Positions 12,518 to 22,842 of a stretch of DNA of 64,000 nt are shown here, in pieces. The stretch is from contig JAMQCK010000090.1 in assembly GCA_024196135.1 (NCBI GenBank), forward strand, positions 1 through 64,000, given 5' to 3'. The stretch is from Pleurotus ostreatus/Saccharomyces cerevisiae fusant. Its lineage: Eukaryota > Opisthokonta. How positions within the stretch are numbered: the stretch's first letter is position 1; each line of letters opens with the position of its first letter. Below the pieces are notes generated by a model. The model ran no database searches. It was not told where the DNA came from and was given only the letters and a program-made list of their open reading frames with translations. A program made the position numbers and the translations under genes.

Positions 12518-13218
12518 GACGGACTTGGAGTGGTGCAGTAGATATGAGCGCGTCAAGTCCGAGTTCAAGCCGCGGTAATGAGATGCCCACACGTGATACA
12601 GCCACAACCCGGCGCCGGCTCTCCGGTCCGCACTGGACCCACAATTGTTCGCCTGGCCATTGGGCGGACTTGTCTCCTTCCAGCTGCATATTCTCTGAGG
12701 GTAGAAAGGCGGCAGAATAAGCTGAGGCCTTCAAGCGACTATCCCTGATCGTACTTTGGAATTTCTGCGAGGTCCCGAAACCAGTGGAAATTGTACTGCT
12801 GGAAAGCACTGTTGCACTTGCATGCGGGGTTCTACGAGGAGAGTAGAGGTTCCATACCCGCCCCTCACTAGTCGCACTCTTCCTTCTAGTCTCCATGAAT
12901 ACTTCCCTCAGTCGTCGGCCCTGTAGCCCACAATGAACAGTGTGTTCCACTCATCCAGGGAAGGACCGATGAGCTGGCTCCATGGAGTATTCCCTTGCTG
13001 CTTGCCAACGTCTAGAAATACTCGAGTACGTTTTCTGCGCGCCATCGCGAGTCTGGCCTCCGTCGTCGGGCCTTGGTTGGGCGACGGTCGACCGGGGACC
13101 GGAGCGGAGGTGAATGCATGATGTAACAAACTCGCGATCACGGCTTGTTTGCAAATGGGGACAAGTAAAGTTGGCCGAAACCACCTTGTCCTTCCCGTCG
13201 TCGTCGTCGCTCTCCGGG
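12518..13218. other. Divergent intergenic between PAP1 and TRP-like gene
   Basis: These 701 bp separate two divergently transcribed genes and presumably contain both promoters. A short minus-strand open frame (12908-13045) is noted separately. No TATA element was obvious close to either start. Confidence 0.4.
12908..13045 (-). CDS. Small hypothetical ORF (45 aa)
   Basis: An ATG at 13045 opens a 45-residue frame beginning MARRKRTRVFLDVG and ending LFIVGYRADD. It looks protein-like (basic N-terminus, mixed hydrophobic core) and has codon use resembling neighbouring genes, but it is short, has no recognised homologue and lies in a divergent promoter region. It could be the first exon of a longer gene or a chance frame. 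Confidence 0.22.
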   Translation of the reverse strand: MARRKRTRVFLDVGKQQGNTPWSQLIGPSLDEWNTLFIVGYRADD

Positions 13219-16200
13219 ATGGGCAGCCCGCCATGTCCGCTGTCCTTTAGTCTGCTCTTCCTCTCTTTCTTCCTCTCCCATGTTTTAGCAGAACCCGTTA
13301 ATGTCTCCTACTCGGATTGCTTCGACGCCAATGCGAACGCTTCCCTTAAATTCGACATTTCAACCATCTACGCGCAGGCCTTGCACGATGACAGCCTTGG
13401 CAACTACCTCAACCTCACTGTGTTGGGTAACACGCCCGCGAGGATCCTCGAGTCGTCGAACTCGTCAGGCAGCTTGGGTGAGTGCAGATGATGCTCCGGC
13501 CTCGTGTGACCGCTGACGCCGAACAGCCGCCACGCTGTTCACGACGACGGAAATCCTCACCCTGAATGCATGGTCCAACATCTCATACCTCTGCGAGACG
13601 CTGCGACCCGCATCCCCTCTTCCCTCCCTCGACGATGGCGCCACGAACTACTGCCCGCTTGACGCCGGCGACTTTGGTCTCTCATCCACGATCCAGTGGG
13701 GTGAGAACCGCGCCCTCACCACCCTCGTCACCCGCCTTCGTGCTGTAGACACGTACAGCAACGAGCTCATGTGTGTGGACGTCTCCACAACCCCCCTCGG
13801 TCCATCAGGCGACAACCCATACGGCCAGGCGATAATCATCTTCTGGTGCACTGTCGGCCTCGCTATAGCTTATTGGATCCTCGTGGGATTGGCTAGGATA
13901 GTCTCTGCGTGGAGCCGAGGCCGAGGCGGACTGAACAGGAGTGCCGGCGTATGGCCCAACGTCCAGAGCTTAGGCTACGTGCTAGCCAGTGCGATCAGTG
14001 GGGAAAGGCTTTCTGCGTCCCCAGCACTTCTGCGCTTCTGTGTGTGCCCATCCATTTTTTGGGGGCTTATTCCTGAATATTTACCCGCTTCGCAGGCACG
14101 CCATCTCTTCGCGACGTTTTATGGCACAGTCAGTGGTGCACATCCCTCGCCATGATTGCCGTGCAATGGCCCCCATTCATCTGTACGTCATATTCGTCCT
14201 CAGGGTGCTCCCTCGCTCATAGCAATATTGCAGATCCTCTCCTGACCCAGACAGCGTGGTCCTCCTTGATATACAGCAAGTCACTTCTCCCAAAGTCCGC
14301 ACTATCATCTGACGTGCGACACCAGATATCACCATTGCCACGGAGCCGTACAACCACTGGTACCCTCTGTACGCGGCGCCCTACGACCCACCCGACAACT
14401 TCGCTGATCAGCTGGACGACTCGGGTTCCGTCCTCTACATCGACCGCGATGCACCCAACCGCCTGTTCATGCTCCCAAACAACGCGACGAACGGCATCTC
14501 GTCCTTCGCGTACGCTGTCGGCGTACGCCCGCAGGACCTGTTCGGCATCTGCATCGTCATATTCCTGGGCATCGTGGCCGCGACGATAGCCATCAGCATC
14601 TTCATCTGGGTGTTCGACGGCTGCTTCAGCGCCATCAGCGGGGGGATTGAGGGCAGCGGCGGGCTGTGGTCTAGCGGCAAGATGCGCGCGCGGAGTCCGG
14701 GACCTGGCTTCGTTTCGGCGAGCAAGGACATGCTTGAGGCCGCAAGTCCTACCGTTGTGGGTCATGAGGAGGGCAAGGGAGGCAATGCGCTCTTCCGGCC
14801 GTCATCACGGTTTACTCTGAACGGGCCAGGTCCGCTTGCGGACCGCAGCGTCGGGAAGTCCCTCTGGTCAAGAGTCAGACCTGACGGATCGTCTTTCCAT
14901 GCCGCGGTCCTGTACGGCAACCTGGTCCGAGTCTTGCTTTTCTTCTACCTCCCGGTTACTATCGTCTCCTCCTACCAGATGACGCTGCCCGCGGACGTCG
15001 CGAATACCGCATCGCGCGCCCTCGCAGGCGTGTGCTTCGGCATCATCTCGGTCCTCATTCCCGCCCTGCTGCTCATCCGCATCCACTTCACGTCGACGAA
15101 CAAACTGTACGACGAGACGCGTACCTTGCTGTCCCTCGGTCCGCTGTACAATCTGTACCGCCCGAAGTCGCACATGTTCGGCGCCTTGTTTTTCGCCCAT
15201 AACCTTGCGCTTGGTGTCACGATTGGATGCGGACAGAAGAGTGGACTGGCGCAGGCCATTGTGATCCTGATCGTGGAGGTCATCGGCGCGCTGGTGACCA
15301 GTATATGGCTGCCTTGGGGAGTGGGTGCGAGTATGGGGCTCATCAGCTTTCTCATGTGCGTTGCGCGCGTTGTCATTGCTGTACTGCTCGTCATCTTGAC
15401 GCCCACGGTAAGCAAAGGTCCTTCAGTGAGAAGGTACATATCTGACTGTTCCTGCAGATTGACATTGGTGCTGGGCCCGGCGGTTGGGTGGCATATGGAA
15501 TCCTTGTCATCTGTGCCCTTGTATACCTCGCCTTCACAATCATGCTCATCCTCAAGCTCACTGAAGCCCTCGTCCGCATCATCGGCCGTGTAGGCTTTGA
15601 CCAGAGCACGCACACCGTCGACACCGGTCTCCTAGGCGCATGTGGCATGCTCGGCTGCTGTGGCTCTCGGCGACGTCGTAGGAAGCGCGGGAAGCCTCAG
15701 AGGACTTCCCCCACTAACAACATCTACGACCCCAAGAACACACAGCACATGTACAACGTCGGCAAGGGCTCGCCCACGTCGCCGAACATGTACGCGCCGC
15801 AGCCGCCCTTCGCAAGCAACGCCTCGAAGGCGAGCTCGCACTCCGAGCCGCCGTCGGTGCTCAGGCCAGAGCACGCGTTAAGGCCGTACAGAGAAGACAG
15901 CGACGACGAGGGCTACATTATGGCGCCGTTCGGGAACGCGAAGTTCGCGAATATGAGCAGGCCGAATTCGGGATATCTGCCAGTCAACGAGCAGTCCGCA
16001 GAGCCTGCGCAGGCGAGTGGCAGTAGCAAGGGCGGCTTCTCGCGCGTGGGTGGGGGCAGGGCACATATTGACAACCCCTACGCGACGTTGCCAGCCGCTG
16101 GAGGGTCAATGCACACATTCCCGAGCACCAGCAGGCCAGTGCACGACCCCGCGATGTACGCAGCCTCGTACGACGAGGACTCGCCACCGCCGTCCGTATC

Positions 16201-16603
16201 CCACGTCGCGCGACATCCGAACGCGTCGACCTCGAGCGGCTTCCAGCCGCACACCCGCACGAAGTCGCAGACCGCGATCATCGAGGATCCGTCAGTGCTC
16301 GCTGCACTACGCGCAGCGTCGGCGCCCGCGGAGCCGCCGCAGACGACGCCGGCAGAGGGCTACGACGACGACGATAGCGATGAGTCCGACTCGACGACGC
16401 GGCCGAAGAAGAAGCCGTGGTACCGCATTCGCGGGCGCACGCGCGCACCCAGCCAGGCGGCGATGTTGCAGGATGAGGAGACCGGGCTTGATTCGACTTC
16501 GCAGGCGGCGGCAGCAGCGGCTAGCGCTCAGTCTGCGCCGCCGCCAGGGCGCTCCTTCGTCGTCATACGCAAGGCGCAGGGCGGTGCGTCGACGCCGCGG
16601 TAG
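13219..16603 (+). CDS. TRP-like / FLC-Pkd2-type multi-span membrane protein
   Basis: This is a large integral membrane protein resembling the fungal TRP-like (FLC/Pkd2) family, implicated in calcium/FAD-related transport and cell-wall integrity. Residues 1-24 (MGSPPCPLSFSLLFLSFF...HVLA) form a signal peptide. A lumenal/extracellular ML-like domain with several Asn-x-Ser/Thr sites and paired Cys follows. Then come about nine hydrophobic segments (for example AIIIFWCTVGLAIAYWILVG, LFGICIVIFLGIVAATIAIS, VGASMGLISFLMCVARVV) and a long cytosolic tail from about 15,640 rich in Ser, Pro and acidic runs (DDDDSDESD), ending at the stop 16601-16603. Introns: 13478-13526, 14040-14094, 14183-14233, 14276-14325 and 15408-15457. 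The fourth has a GC donor. It is divergent from PAP1. The exact substrate is unknown. Confidence 0.82.
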
Positions 16604-16915
16604 TTTGCTTCGTTGAGCGTCTTGGTTACGGACTGTTGTATTTACGAACTCTGCTGTCTATGCATTGCACACGGACCCCAGTCTACCTTTCCTAGTGTCG
16701 TTGATGTTTAGGATTTGACGAGCTACTTAGTTAGAGCCTGTAATTCTAGCCATCCTAATATGCTTTGTCGTGCACATTATTGGAGGCTGGAAAGGCGTCG
16801 TGGCTTGCCGATAGCTCGAGGTATGTCGGGTTCGACTGGTCATCTTGAAGACGCCATCCAAAGAGACATGCTGCATGCTGTTCCGAAGTGCTAGTGCCAG
16901 ATGCGGCGCTCGGTG
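16604..16915. other. Convergent 3' intergenic
   Basis: These 312 bp lie between the stop of the TRP-like gene and the stop of SNAPC3, so both 3' untranslated regions fall here. No other feature is visible. Confidence 0.5.
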
Positions 16916-18334
16916 TCACCATCCAGATACGTGAACCGGCAGGGGCACGACGAAAATGTTTGGATCACCAGGATTCCCCATCGCCTTCCAGCAAGGGTCG
17001 CACAGAAGACATGGTGATTCTCCAAGCCTCACATCGCCCAGGATAGACCAGAGCGGTTGCACGTTTCCGCAGGCCTTGCAGTTTGTAGGCAGTATACGCA
17101 TCATGTGGGTCGTGATTGGGTAGCCAACGACCGGGTCCAGAGGATGGCGCATGCTGTTTGTTGCTTCATCAGTCTCGAGTACTGAGTGTGGTACTGAGAG
17201 CTGACTCACCGAATCTCATCTACTACGGCGTAGTGCTCGCAATTTCCCTCGTGTAGGATGAAGTATGGCTCGTTTATTCGTAGGGTGAGGTCGTCCAGTC
17301 GCGTATCCCAGGTCTTCGTTGGAGCCTTCGTAATAGGATAGAAGCCGTCCTGTGCAGTCTTGCGCAGGTGCTCTACGAACTTGCTGCAAAAAGGTCGTTT
17401 CAGCCTCGCTTGCGAACGACGATCCTCGCTCACCTAGCGTAGTCATTCTCAGTTCGCCCGTCGCCGTACGCCAGACCGTTTATGCAAATGACATGTCCAG
17501 GCCGAGGCGAGTCCGGTGTTGTGTTCGTGCGCACGAGTTCGCGTGAGGGGCAAGGAAATGTTTGTACCACGTCCTCGAGAGTCTGCCACGACAGGAAGCA
17601 ATGCTGCGATACCCGCTCGAGGTAGCTTGGGTTGTGCTTGAACTTGCTGTAGATGGACATGGTGATCACGGCCTCGTCTGGCCTATATGGGCAAAGCTGC
17701 GAAGACATCGCTTTCTTCGAGTAGTCAGCATTCTCAGCCTTTGTTCACGCTTCAAGAGCATGGACGTACTATGTTGGATATCGCATTGTAGTCAGTGTTC
17801 TTCGCTGGTCGAATGAAAGCCTGAGCACGGGTATCTAGTCTGGGCTTGTGAGCATGAAATCCGGAGGGAATCAAAGGTTCTATACTTCAGGGACTCTAGG
17901 GTGGCGCCGTCCATGTTCTCTTGCAGCAGTCGAATGGCCGGCTCATCAGATATGTCCACTCCACCTTTGGGCGCACGGCCAGCGATCTCGCTGAAGATGT
18001 CCCCTTGTGACTTGTTGAGGTAAAAGCTATTCGGGACATGGTTCCAAGTGGTCTGGAGGGCGTCTTTGACGTCGCTGACACTGTCCGAACATCAGTAATG
18101 CGGTAACGGGCTTCAATGTCTCACATAGACTTACTCGCAGTCCTCTTCAAGTGCCTGCTTCTCTTCTGGCGACAGGTCATTCAAGAGTGCGTCGAGGTCG
18201 CCAGCATCAGGGAGCGGTGAATCAACGCAGGAGAGGATGAACTCCGCCACGTTGATGGGTTCGGAGGGAGGCCCAAATTGCGATTCGGCCTGTCTGGCAT
18301 AAGATAGCAAGGTATGCGAAGATGTTGGTGGCAT
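16916..18334 (-). CDS. SNAPC3: snRNA-activating protein complex subunit 3 (SNAP50-like)
   Basis: The family binds the proximal sequence element of snRNA promoters for RNA polymerase II and III. The C-terminal half shows the SNAP50 zinc-finger signature in order: LTLRINEPYFILHEGNCEHY, a VVDEIR strand, HPLDPVVGYP, then CKACGNVQPLW...LCDPCW with the Cys pairs. The chosen start is the ATG at 18334 (MPPTSSHTLLSYA), leading into FGPPSEPINVAEF, which is how basidiomycete members usually begin. Splice joins keep the frame: after DLSPEEKQALEED (donor about 18132), LESLK, NTDYNAISNI, ENDYAR and VVDEIR. One join before KAMSSQLCPYRP uses an AAG acceptor. Total length is close to the family's usual 380-410 residues. 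It is convergent with the TRP-like gene. Confidence 0.85.
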
Positions 18335-19381
18335 ATGCGTGAGTATTGTCCGGCAGAGCGCGATAGGTGTCAGTGACAGTCACGGTTGAAAAGAAGATTG
18401 CTTCGGCAAATTCCGAGCTTTCACGAGACAGCAATTGAACACGGCACGAAGCTGTTCTCTTCCAAGTGCGCTGTCCAGCTCTCTTCTGAGATCATCTGAG
18501 GTCACCACCATTGAAAGAGGCTTTTGGTCATGTCCCGAGAGGACGGGACCAGCGAAGGCGAGGTCATGTTGCGCTTCTTTGTTTCGAACTATGTCCAACT
18601 CAAAGTCCAACTTCCTTGACGGAGTGCATTGTTTCGCCTGAGCTCCCGTGTCGATGCTACTCAATAGACGCTGATCCCTCTCACTCTCACAACTGAGATA
18701 GACCTGTGGGCACAGTCTATCTCTTCTGCGACAGATCCGAAGCTCTGGGGTCTGGCCATGGACGATCATTTGCCTTCGCGAACGAGGTTTGATGCTCTGT
18801 GATGGCGTATAAGATCCTGAGCTCGTTCGGATCTGCCCGCAGAGGACTCAGGGTGGTATTCTCCGAAGATCCAGAGGACTGCGGTGCCTTCGGGTGTATG
18901 TGCTTGGTGTATGAGGGGTTCGAATGCGACTTGTATTCGCAGAACGACACACCTCCAGCTTGTCAAGCGGTACGCATCCAATTCGTAACGAAGCTGGAAT
19001 CGCATGACGATGAACTTAGATGGCTAATGAGCTGAGCCTTGGCGTATTGCGAAGACGAAAGTAGTCCGCGAAGCGCGCAATGACAGACCGAAGTCTTCGT
19101 GTGAAAGTAGACGAAGAATCGTAGGTGGACGACAGTGAGGGACAGCTGACCCGTCTGCAGGTTACGAACCAGTCCTTGTCCACGAGCGAGCTGCGCGAAC
19201 GAGGCGGAGACCCTCGAGTGTCGGGGGCAGGGCAGAATACGCGAACAAGCCTTTCAAGGGCAATAAAGATAACGGCATGAATATCAAGGTACGGACAGCA
19301 GTATGCCTATTCATTCAGTAAGAAAGAGGTGCGACTTTTGAGGGAAACCAACACACAACCAAACGTTCAGACAATCCCAGG
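18335..19381. other. Intergenic with ambiguous open frames on both strands
   Basis: A minus-strand frame (18380-18769, 129 codons) and overlapping plus and minus frames (18799-19035 plus; 18717-18950 minus) look somewhat protein-like, but none has a recognised domain or a clear splice connection to SNAPC3 or Ist3. The stretch also includes the SNAPC3 promoter and the Ist3 3' region. Confidence 0.35.
18380..18769 (-). CDS. Hypothetical ORF, uncertain
   Basis: A 129-codon minus-strand frame whose middle and end (KLDFELDIVRNKEAQ, LSMVVTSDDLRRELDSALG, LRAVFNCCLVKARN) are rich in alternating charged and hydrophobic residues, as in a helical protein. I recognise no family. It ends 45 bp upstream of the proposed SNAPC3 start and might be an additional 5' exon of a longer transcript, a gene fragment, or chance. 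Confidence 0.25.
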   Translation of the reverse strand: MIVHGQTPELRICRRRDRLCPQVYLSCESERDQRLLSSIDTGAQAKQCTPSRKLDFELDIVRNKEAQHDLAFAGPVLSGHDQKPLSMVVTSDDLRRELDSALGREQLRAVFNCCLVKARNLPKQSSFQP

Positions 19382-20452
19382 TCAGTCGTAATCCCGCCTA
19401 CGGTCTCGTCTGGAATCGCGGTAGTCACCCTCGCCACGATGCCGCCTGCTTCTCTCCCTGTCGTCTGGAGTGGGGGATCGTCGGCGTCGGGTGTATTCGC
19501 GGTCGGGGGATCTTCTGCGGGGTGGCGTACGGCTCCTTCGCTCGATAGGTGGCGTGCGACGCGGTGACCGACTTCTACTGCGTTCGCTTCCCCGGCCCAG
19601 CCGATCTCGTGGACCGCCTCCGCCACCAAGTGACTTCAGCAAGTCCTCAACCCCGCGCATACCCTGCGACTTGGTCTTCTCCTTCAGCGCCTTCTTCGCC
19701 CGCTTCCGCTCCTTCCGTGCGCGACGCTCTTCTGGCGTCTCGTCTTTGTGCTTGTGCTTGCCTTTCTTCTTCTTCTTGTCCTTCTTCGCGGCCTTCTCTT
19801 CGCGGTATTTCGACATGAGGTAGTCGTACATGGGGTCTTCGGGGTCGATCTTTGGCGCGTCTGACTCGTCCGAGCTGGATTCTTCCCCGTCTAAGGGTGG
19901 TGAGCAGAGTAATCATGCACATGCAGCATAGCGCGTACCAACGATCATGGGGGGCGCCGCGTTCAAGCTCTGCTCCGCCGGGTCGACCCATTCGCCTTCC
20001 TCGTTCTTCGTCCGCTTTTGCTTGTAGTTCTTGACGTGATCCACGCGAAGCGTCCGCTCGGCTACCTTTGAGCCGTTGAGATTGTCGACTGCGAGTACGG
20101 TCGAACGCTGGTCCTCATACATCACGAACGCGAAGCCCTTGGGCTTGCCCGTCTCCTTCTCGCGAGGCATATTGATATCCATGATTTCTCCATACCTGAG
20201 GGGAATGAATATAGAATGCACACACGCGAGTTTGTCACGCACTGGGAGAATATGGTGATCACGTCGCCCTCAGTGAGCTCGCGGTTCAGGCCACCAACAA
20301 AGATGTAGGCTGAGTCCTTGTACTCGTCATGCCAGGACGCGCCGCTGAGTCCTAGCTCAAGCTCGCGTTCATTGATTCTGTTGATTTCCTTGACTACACT
20401 ACAAACATTAGCACTTGTTCACCTTCCAAGCAGACCGGGGGACTCACTTCAT
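19382..20452 (-). CDS. IST3: RES-complex splicing factor with RRM (Ist3/Snu17, RBMX2-like)
   Basis: This is a component of the pre-mRNA retention and splicing (RES) complex, which binds the spliceosome at the B/Bact stage. Start ATG is at 20452 with a five-base first exon (ATGAA) spliced to TGTAGTCAAG, giving MNVVKEINRINERELELG, as in yeast Snu17. The RRM follows: AYIFVGGLNRELTEGDV (RNP2), GFAFVMYEDQRSTVLAVDNL (RNP1 and the conserved DQRST helix), then RTLRVDHVKNYKQK. The tail is a Lys-rich segment (KKDKKKKKGKHKHKDETPEE) and an RS-like end with SRSRSPRRTPP and ERRSRTPPRR. Introns interrupt at MN, in TIFSQ/YGEI and after PPMIV. The RS/KR tail is longer than in yeast and more like RBMX2. It is head-to-head with eIF3d. 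Confidence 0.93.
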
Positions 20453-20577
20453 GACGGAGACAATCAAGGAACAATGGCATGCCGCGTGAGAGAACGCGCA
20501 CGTTGCCGGGCCGGTCCAAGCGGCAAATTTCGAGAGCTCGTCCTCATCGCGCCCGATCTCCCTCACAGCCAGCGATA
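20453..20577. promoter_or_regulatory. Short bidirectional promoter, Ist3/eIF3d
   Basis: Only 125 bp separate the two divergent start codons, so the promoters and 5' leaders must be shared or overlapping. No TATA box is evident, as is common for housekeeping pairs. Co-regulation of a splicing factor with a translation factor is an inference from spacing only. Confidence 0.55.
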
Positions 20578-22583
20578 ATGGCGTCCTTCTCACTCCCCAC
20601 GATCAACGACAACCCCGATGGCGGTTGGGGACCCTCTTCGTCCAATCTACCCGAGCAATTCAAGTTCAAGGACATCCCCTACGCGCCGTTCTCCAAGTCC
20701 GACAAGCTAGGGCGCTTCGCTGACTGGAACGATCTCTCCGCCGATGGCCGCCAGACCGCGGTGGGCCTGCCTTCCACGCAGAACAGGCAGGGCCCTGGTG
20801 GGCGCAGGCGCGAGGGCACGCAGGCGTTCGGCAGCGGAACCGCAAGCGCATTCGCGTACTTCCACGTCGAGGACGAGTCCTCCTTCTCCCTCGTCGACAA
20901 CAAGGGTGTCCCCGCGCGCAGGGGTGGTGCTTTTACGCGCGGGCGTGGCCAGGCGCGTGGTGGCTACTCGTCTTACAGCAACCGCGGTGGCGGGCAGCGC
21001 GGCGGTCGCGGAGGACCTGGCGGTAACAGGAACTATAACCAGAGAGGCGGCGGCAGGCGAGGCTGGCGCGACTGGGAGAAGGTGCGTGATGAAGGATCGT
21101 GCTTCATCTTTCGCTTTTTGCTAATTCAGCTTGCAGAACAACCGCACGCGCGAGTCCTCTGTGGTCGTCCAGCCGTCATGGCAGGTCTTGGAAGAGATCG
21201 AGTTCCATCGTCTGGCCAAGCTGCGCTTGGAGGTTGAGGAGCCGGAAGATCTGTACGTTCCCCGCGCAAAGGCATGGTATACGATGCTGACCTGCTCGCA
21301 GCGACTCCTACGGTCGCCTATTTGCCTACGACAAGACGTACGATCGCATCACCACGAAAACTGAGCGTCCCCTGCAACTGGTGGACCGCATCAAGTACAA
21401 CACCACTACCACTGATGACCCCGTCATCCAGCAGGTAATGTACCCCACAACATATGCTAAGCCCGCATACTGATATTTCCTTCCCAGCTCGCGCAGAAGA
21501 ACGTTGCTACTGTGTACGCGACGGATGTCATCCTCGCTGTTCTCATGACTGCTCCCCGCTCTGTCTACCCCTGGGACATCGTTATCGTCCGCGAGGGCAA
21601 CAATCTCTTCTTCGACAAGCGCGACGGCGGCCCCTTCGACACCGTCACCGTCAACGAAAACGCCTCCGACCCCCCTCAGGACCCCGCCCCGCCCAACCCC
21701 AACAACCCGCAGGAGAAGGTCGTCCCCGAGGTCCCCACCATCAACACCGCGACCTCCCTCTCCCTCGAGGCCACCTATATCAACCAAAACTTCGGCTTCC
21801 AGTCCGTGAACGAGACGACCCCGCCGCCGGTCGAGCTCGCGCACCCGAACCCGTTCTACGGTGATGAGACGGAGCCGCTCGCCTCGTGCGGGTACCGCTA
21901 CCGTGTCTTCGACATGAGCGTGACGGAGGAGGAGGACATCAAGATCTGCGTGCGCACCGAGGTCGATGCCTACCTCCCCGGCCAGGGCGACCCGCGCCAG
22001 GGCAAGGGCCTCGCGACGATCCGCGCGCTCAACGAGTTCGACCCGCGGTCCCAGGGCGCGGGCGGTGCACCGGACTGGCGCACGAAGCTCGACTCGCAGC
22101 GCGGTGCTGTCGTCGCGACCGAGATGAAGAACAACAGCGCAAAGCTCGCGAAGTGGGCGGTGCAGAGCATTCTTGCGGGTGCTGATTTGTTGAAGATTGG
22201 GTATGCTGGATGGTGTTCTCGATGGTGTTGCGAGTGCTCACAGCTTCTGTTAGTTACGTCTCGCGTGCGAACCCGCGCGATAACTCGCGTCATGTCATCC
22301 TCAGCACGGCGTCGATGCGGCCGACTGACTTTGCTGGCCAGTTGAATGTTTCGCTTGCCAATGGCTGGGGTATCATCCGCACCGTCACCGACCTCTGCAT
22401 GAAGATGCCCGAGGGCAAGTACGTCTTGGTCAAGGACCCTAACAAGGTGTGCACTATCTTCCATCCCTTGTATGCCTCGCTCACTCTCTACCTCAGCCCA
22501 TGATCCGCCTCTACGCCGTGCCCATGAGCACTTTCACCAACGAGGACGAGGAGGGCGGCGACTACGACGAGCAGGAGGAGTAG
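20578..22583 (+). CDS. Eukaryotic translation initiation factor 3 subunit D (eIF3d)
   Basis: A peripheral subunit of eIF3 at the mRNA exit side of the 40S subunit; in animals it can bind certain mRNA caps. Start [20 protein letters not shown] is typical, followed by [18 protein letters not shown] Gly/Arg-rich stretch (about residues 115-165) with [10 protein letters not shown] and [12 protein letters not shown] lies before [20 protein letters not shown]. Conserved later blocks are [72 protein letters not shown] and [20 protein letters not shown]. The C-terminus is acidic ([14 protein letters not shown]). Introns follow WEK, at EDL/DSYG, QQ/LAQ, KIG/YVSRAN and PNK/PMIR. Length and motif order agree with the family. 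Confidence 0.95.
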
Positions 22584-22842
22584 GCAGCGCGTCAGGCGCT
22601 GCTTCTTGTTCTTCGCTTTCCCAAGTTGTACTTCACGACACATCGCACACTTGTTCATGCTGGACTTGTTGTACTAGACCATGTTGTACACTCTGTACGA
22701 TGACGATGTATAGGCAGAGAGGGCTTGTAAAATATTCTGCATCATGATTGCCCTCCTAGCAGGGTTTCCACTGCCGCTTCGATATTCGGGCTATCAAGCA
22801 TTAATCAGCCAGCCGTCTACACATGCAGAACGAACTTAAAGG

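Noticed and set aside
14217..14765. 182-codon minus-strand frame and similar ones across 14.2-15.6 kb
   Set aside because: Antisense to the TRP-like gene, whose transmembrane and splice structure is convincing.
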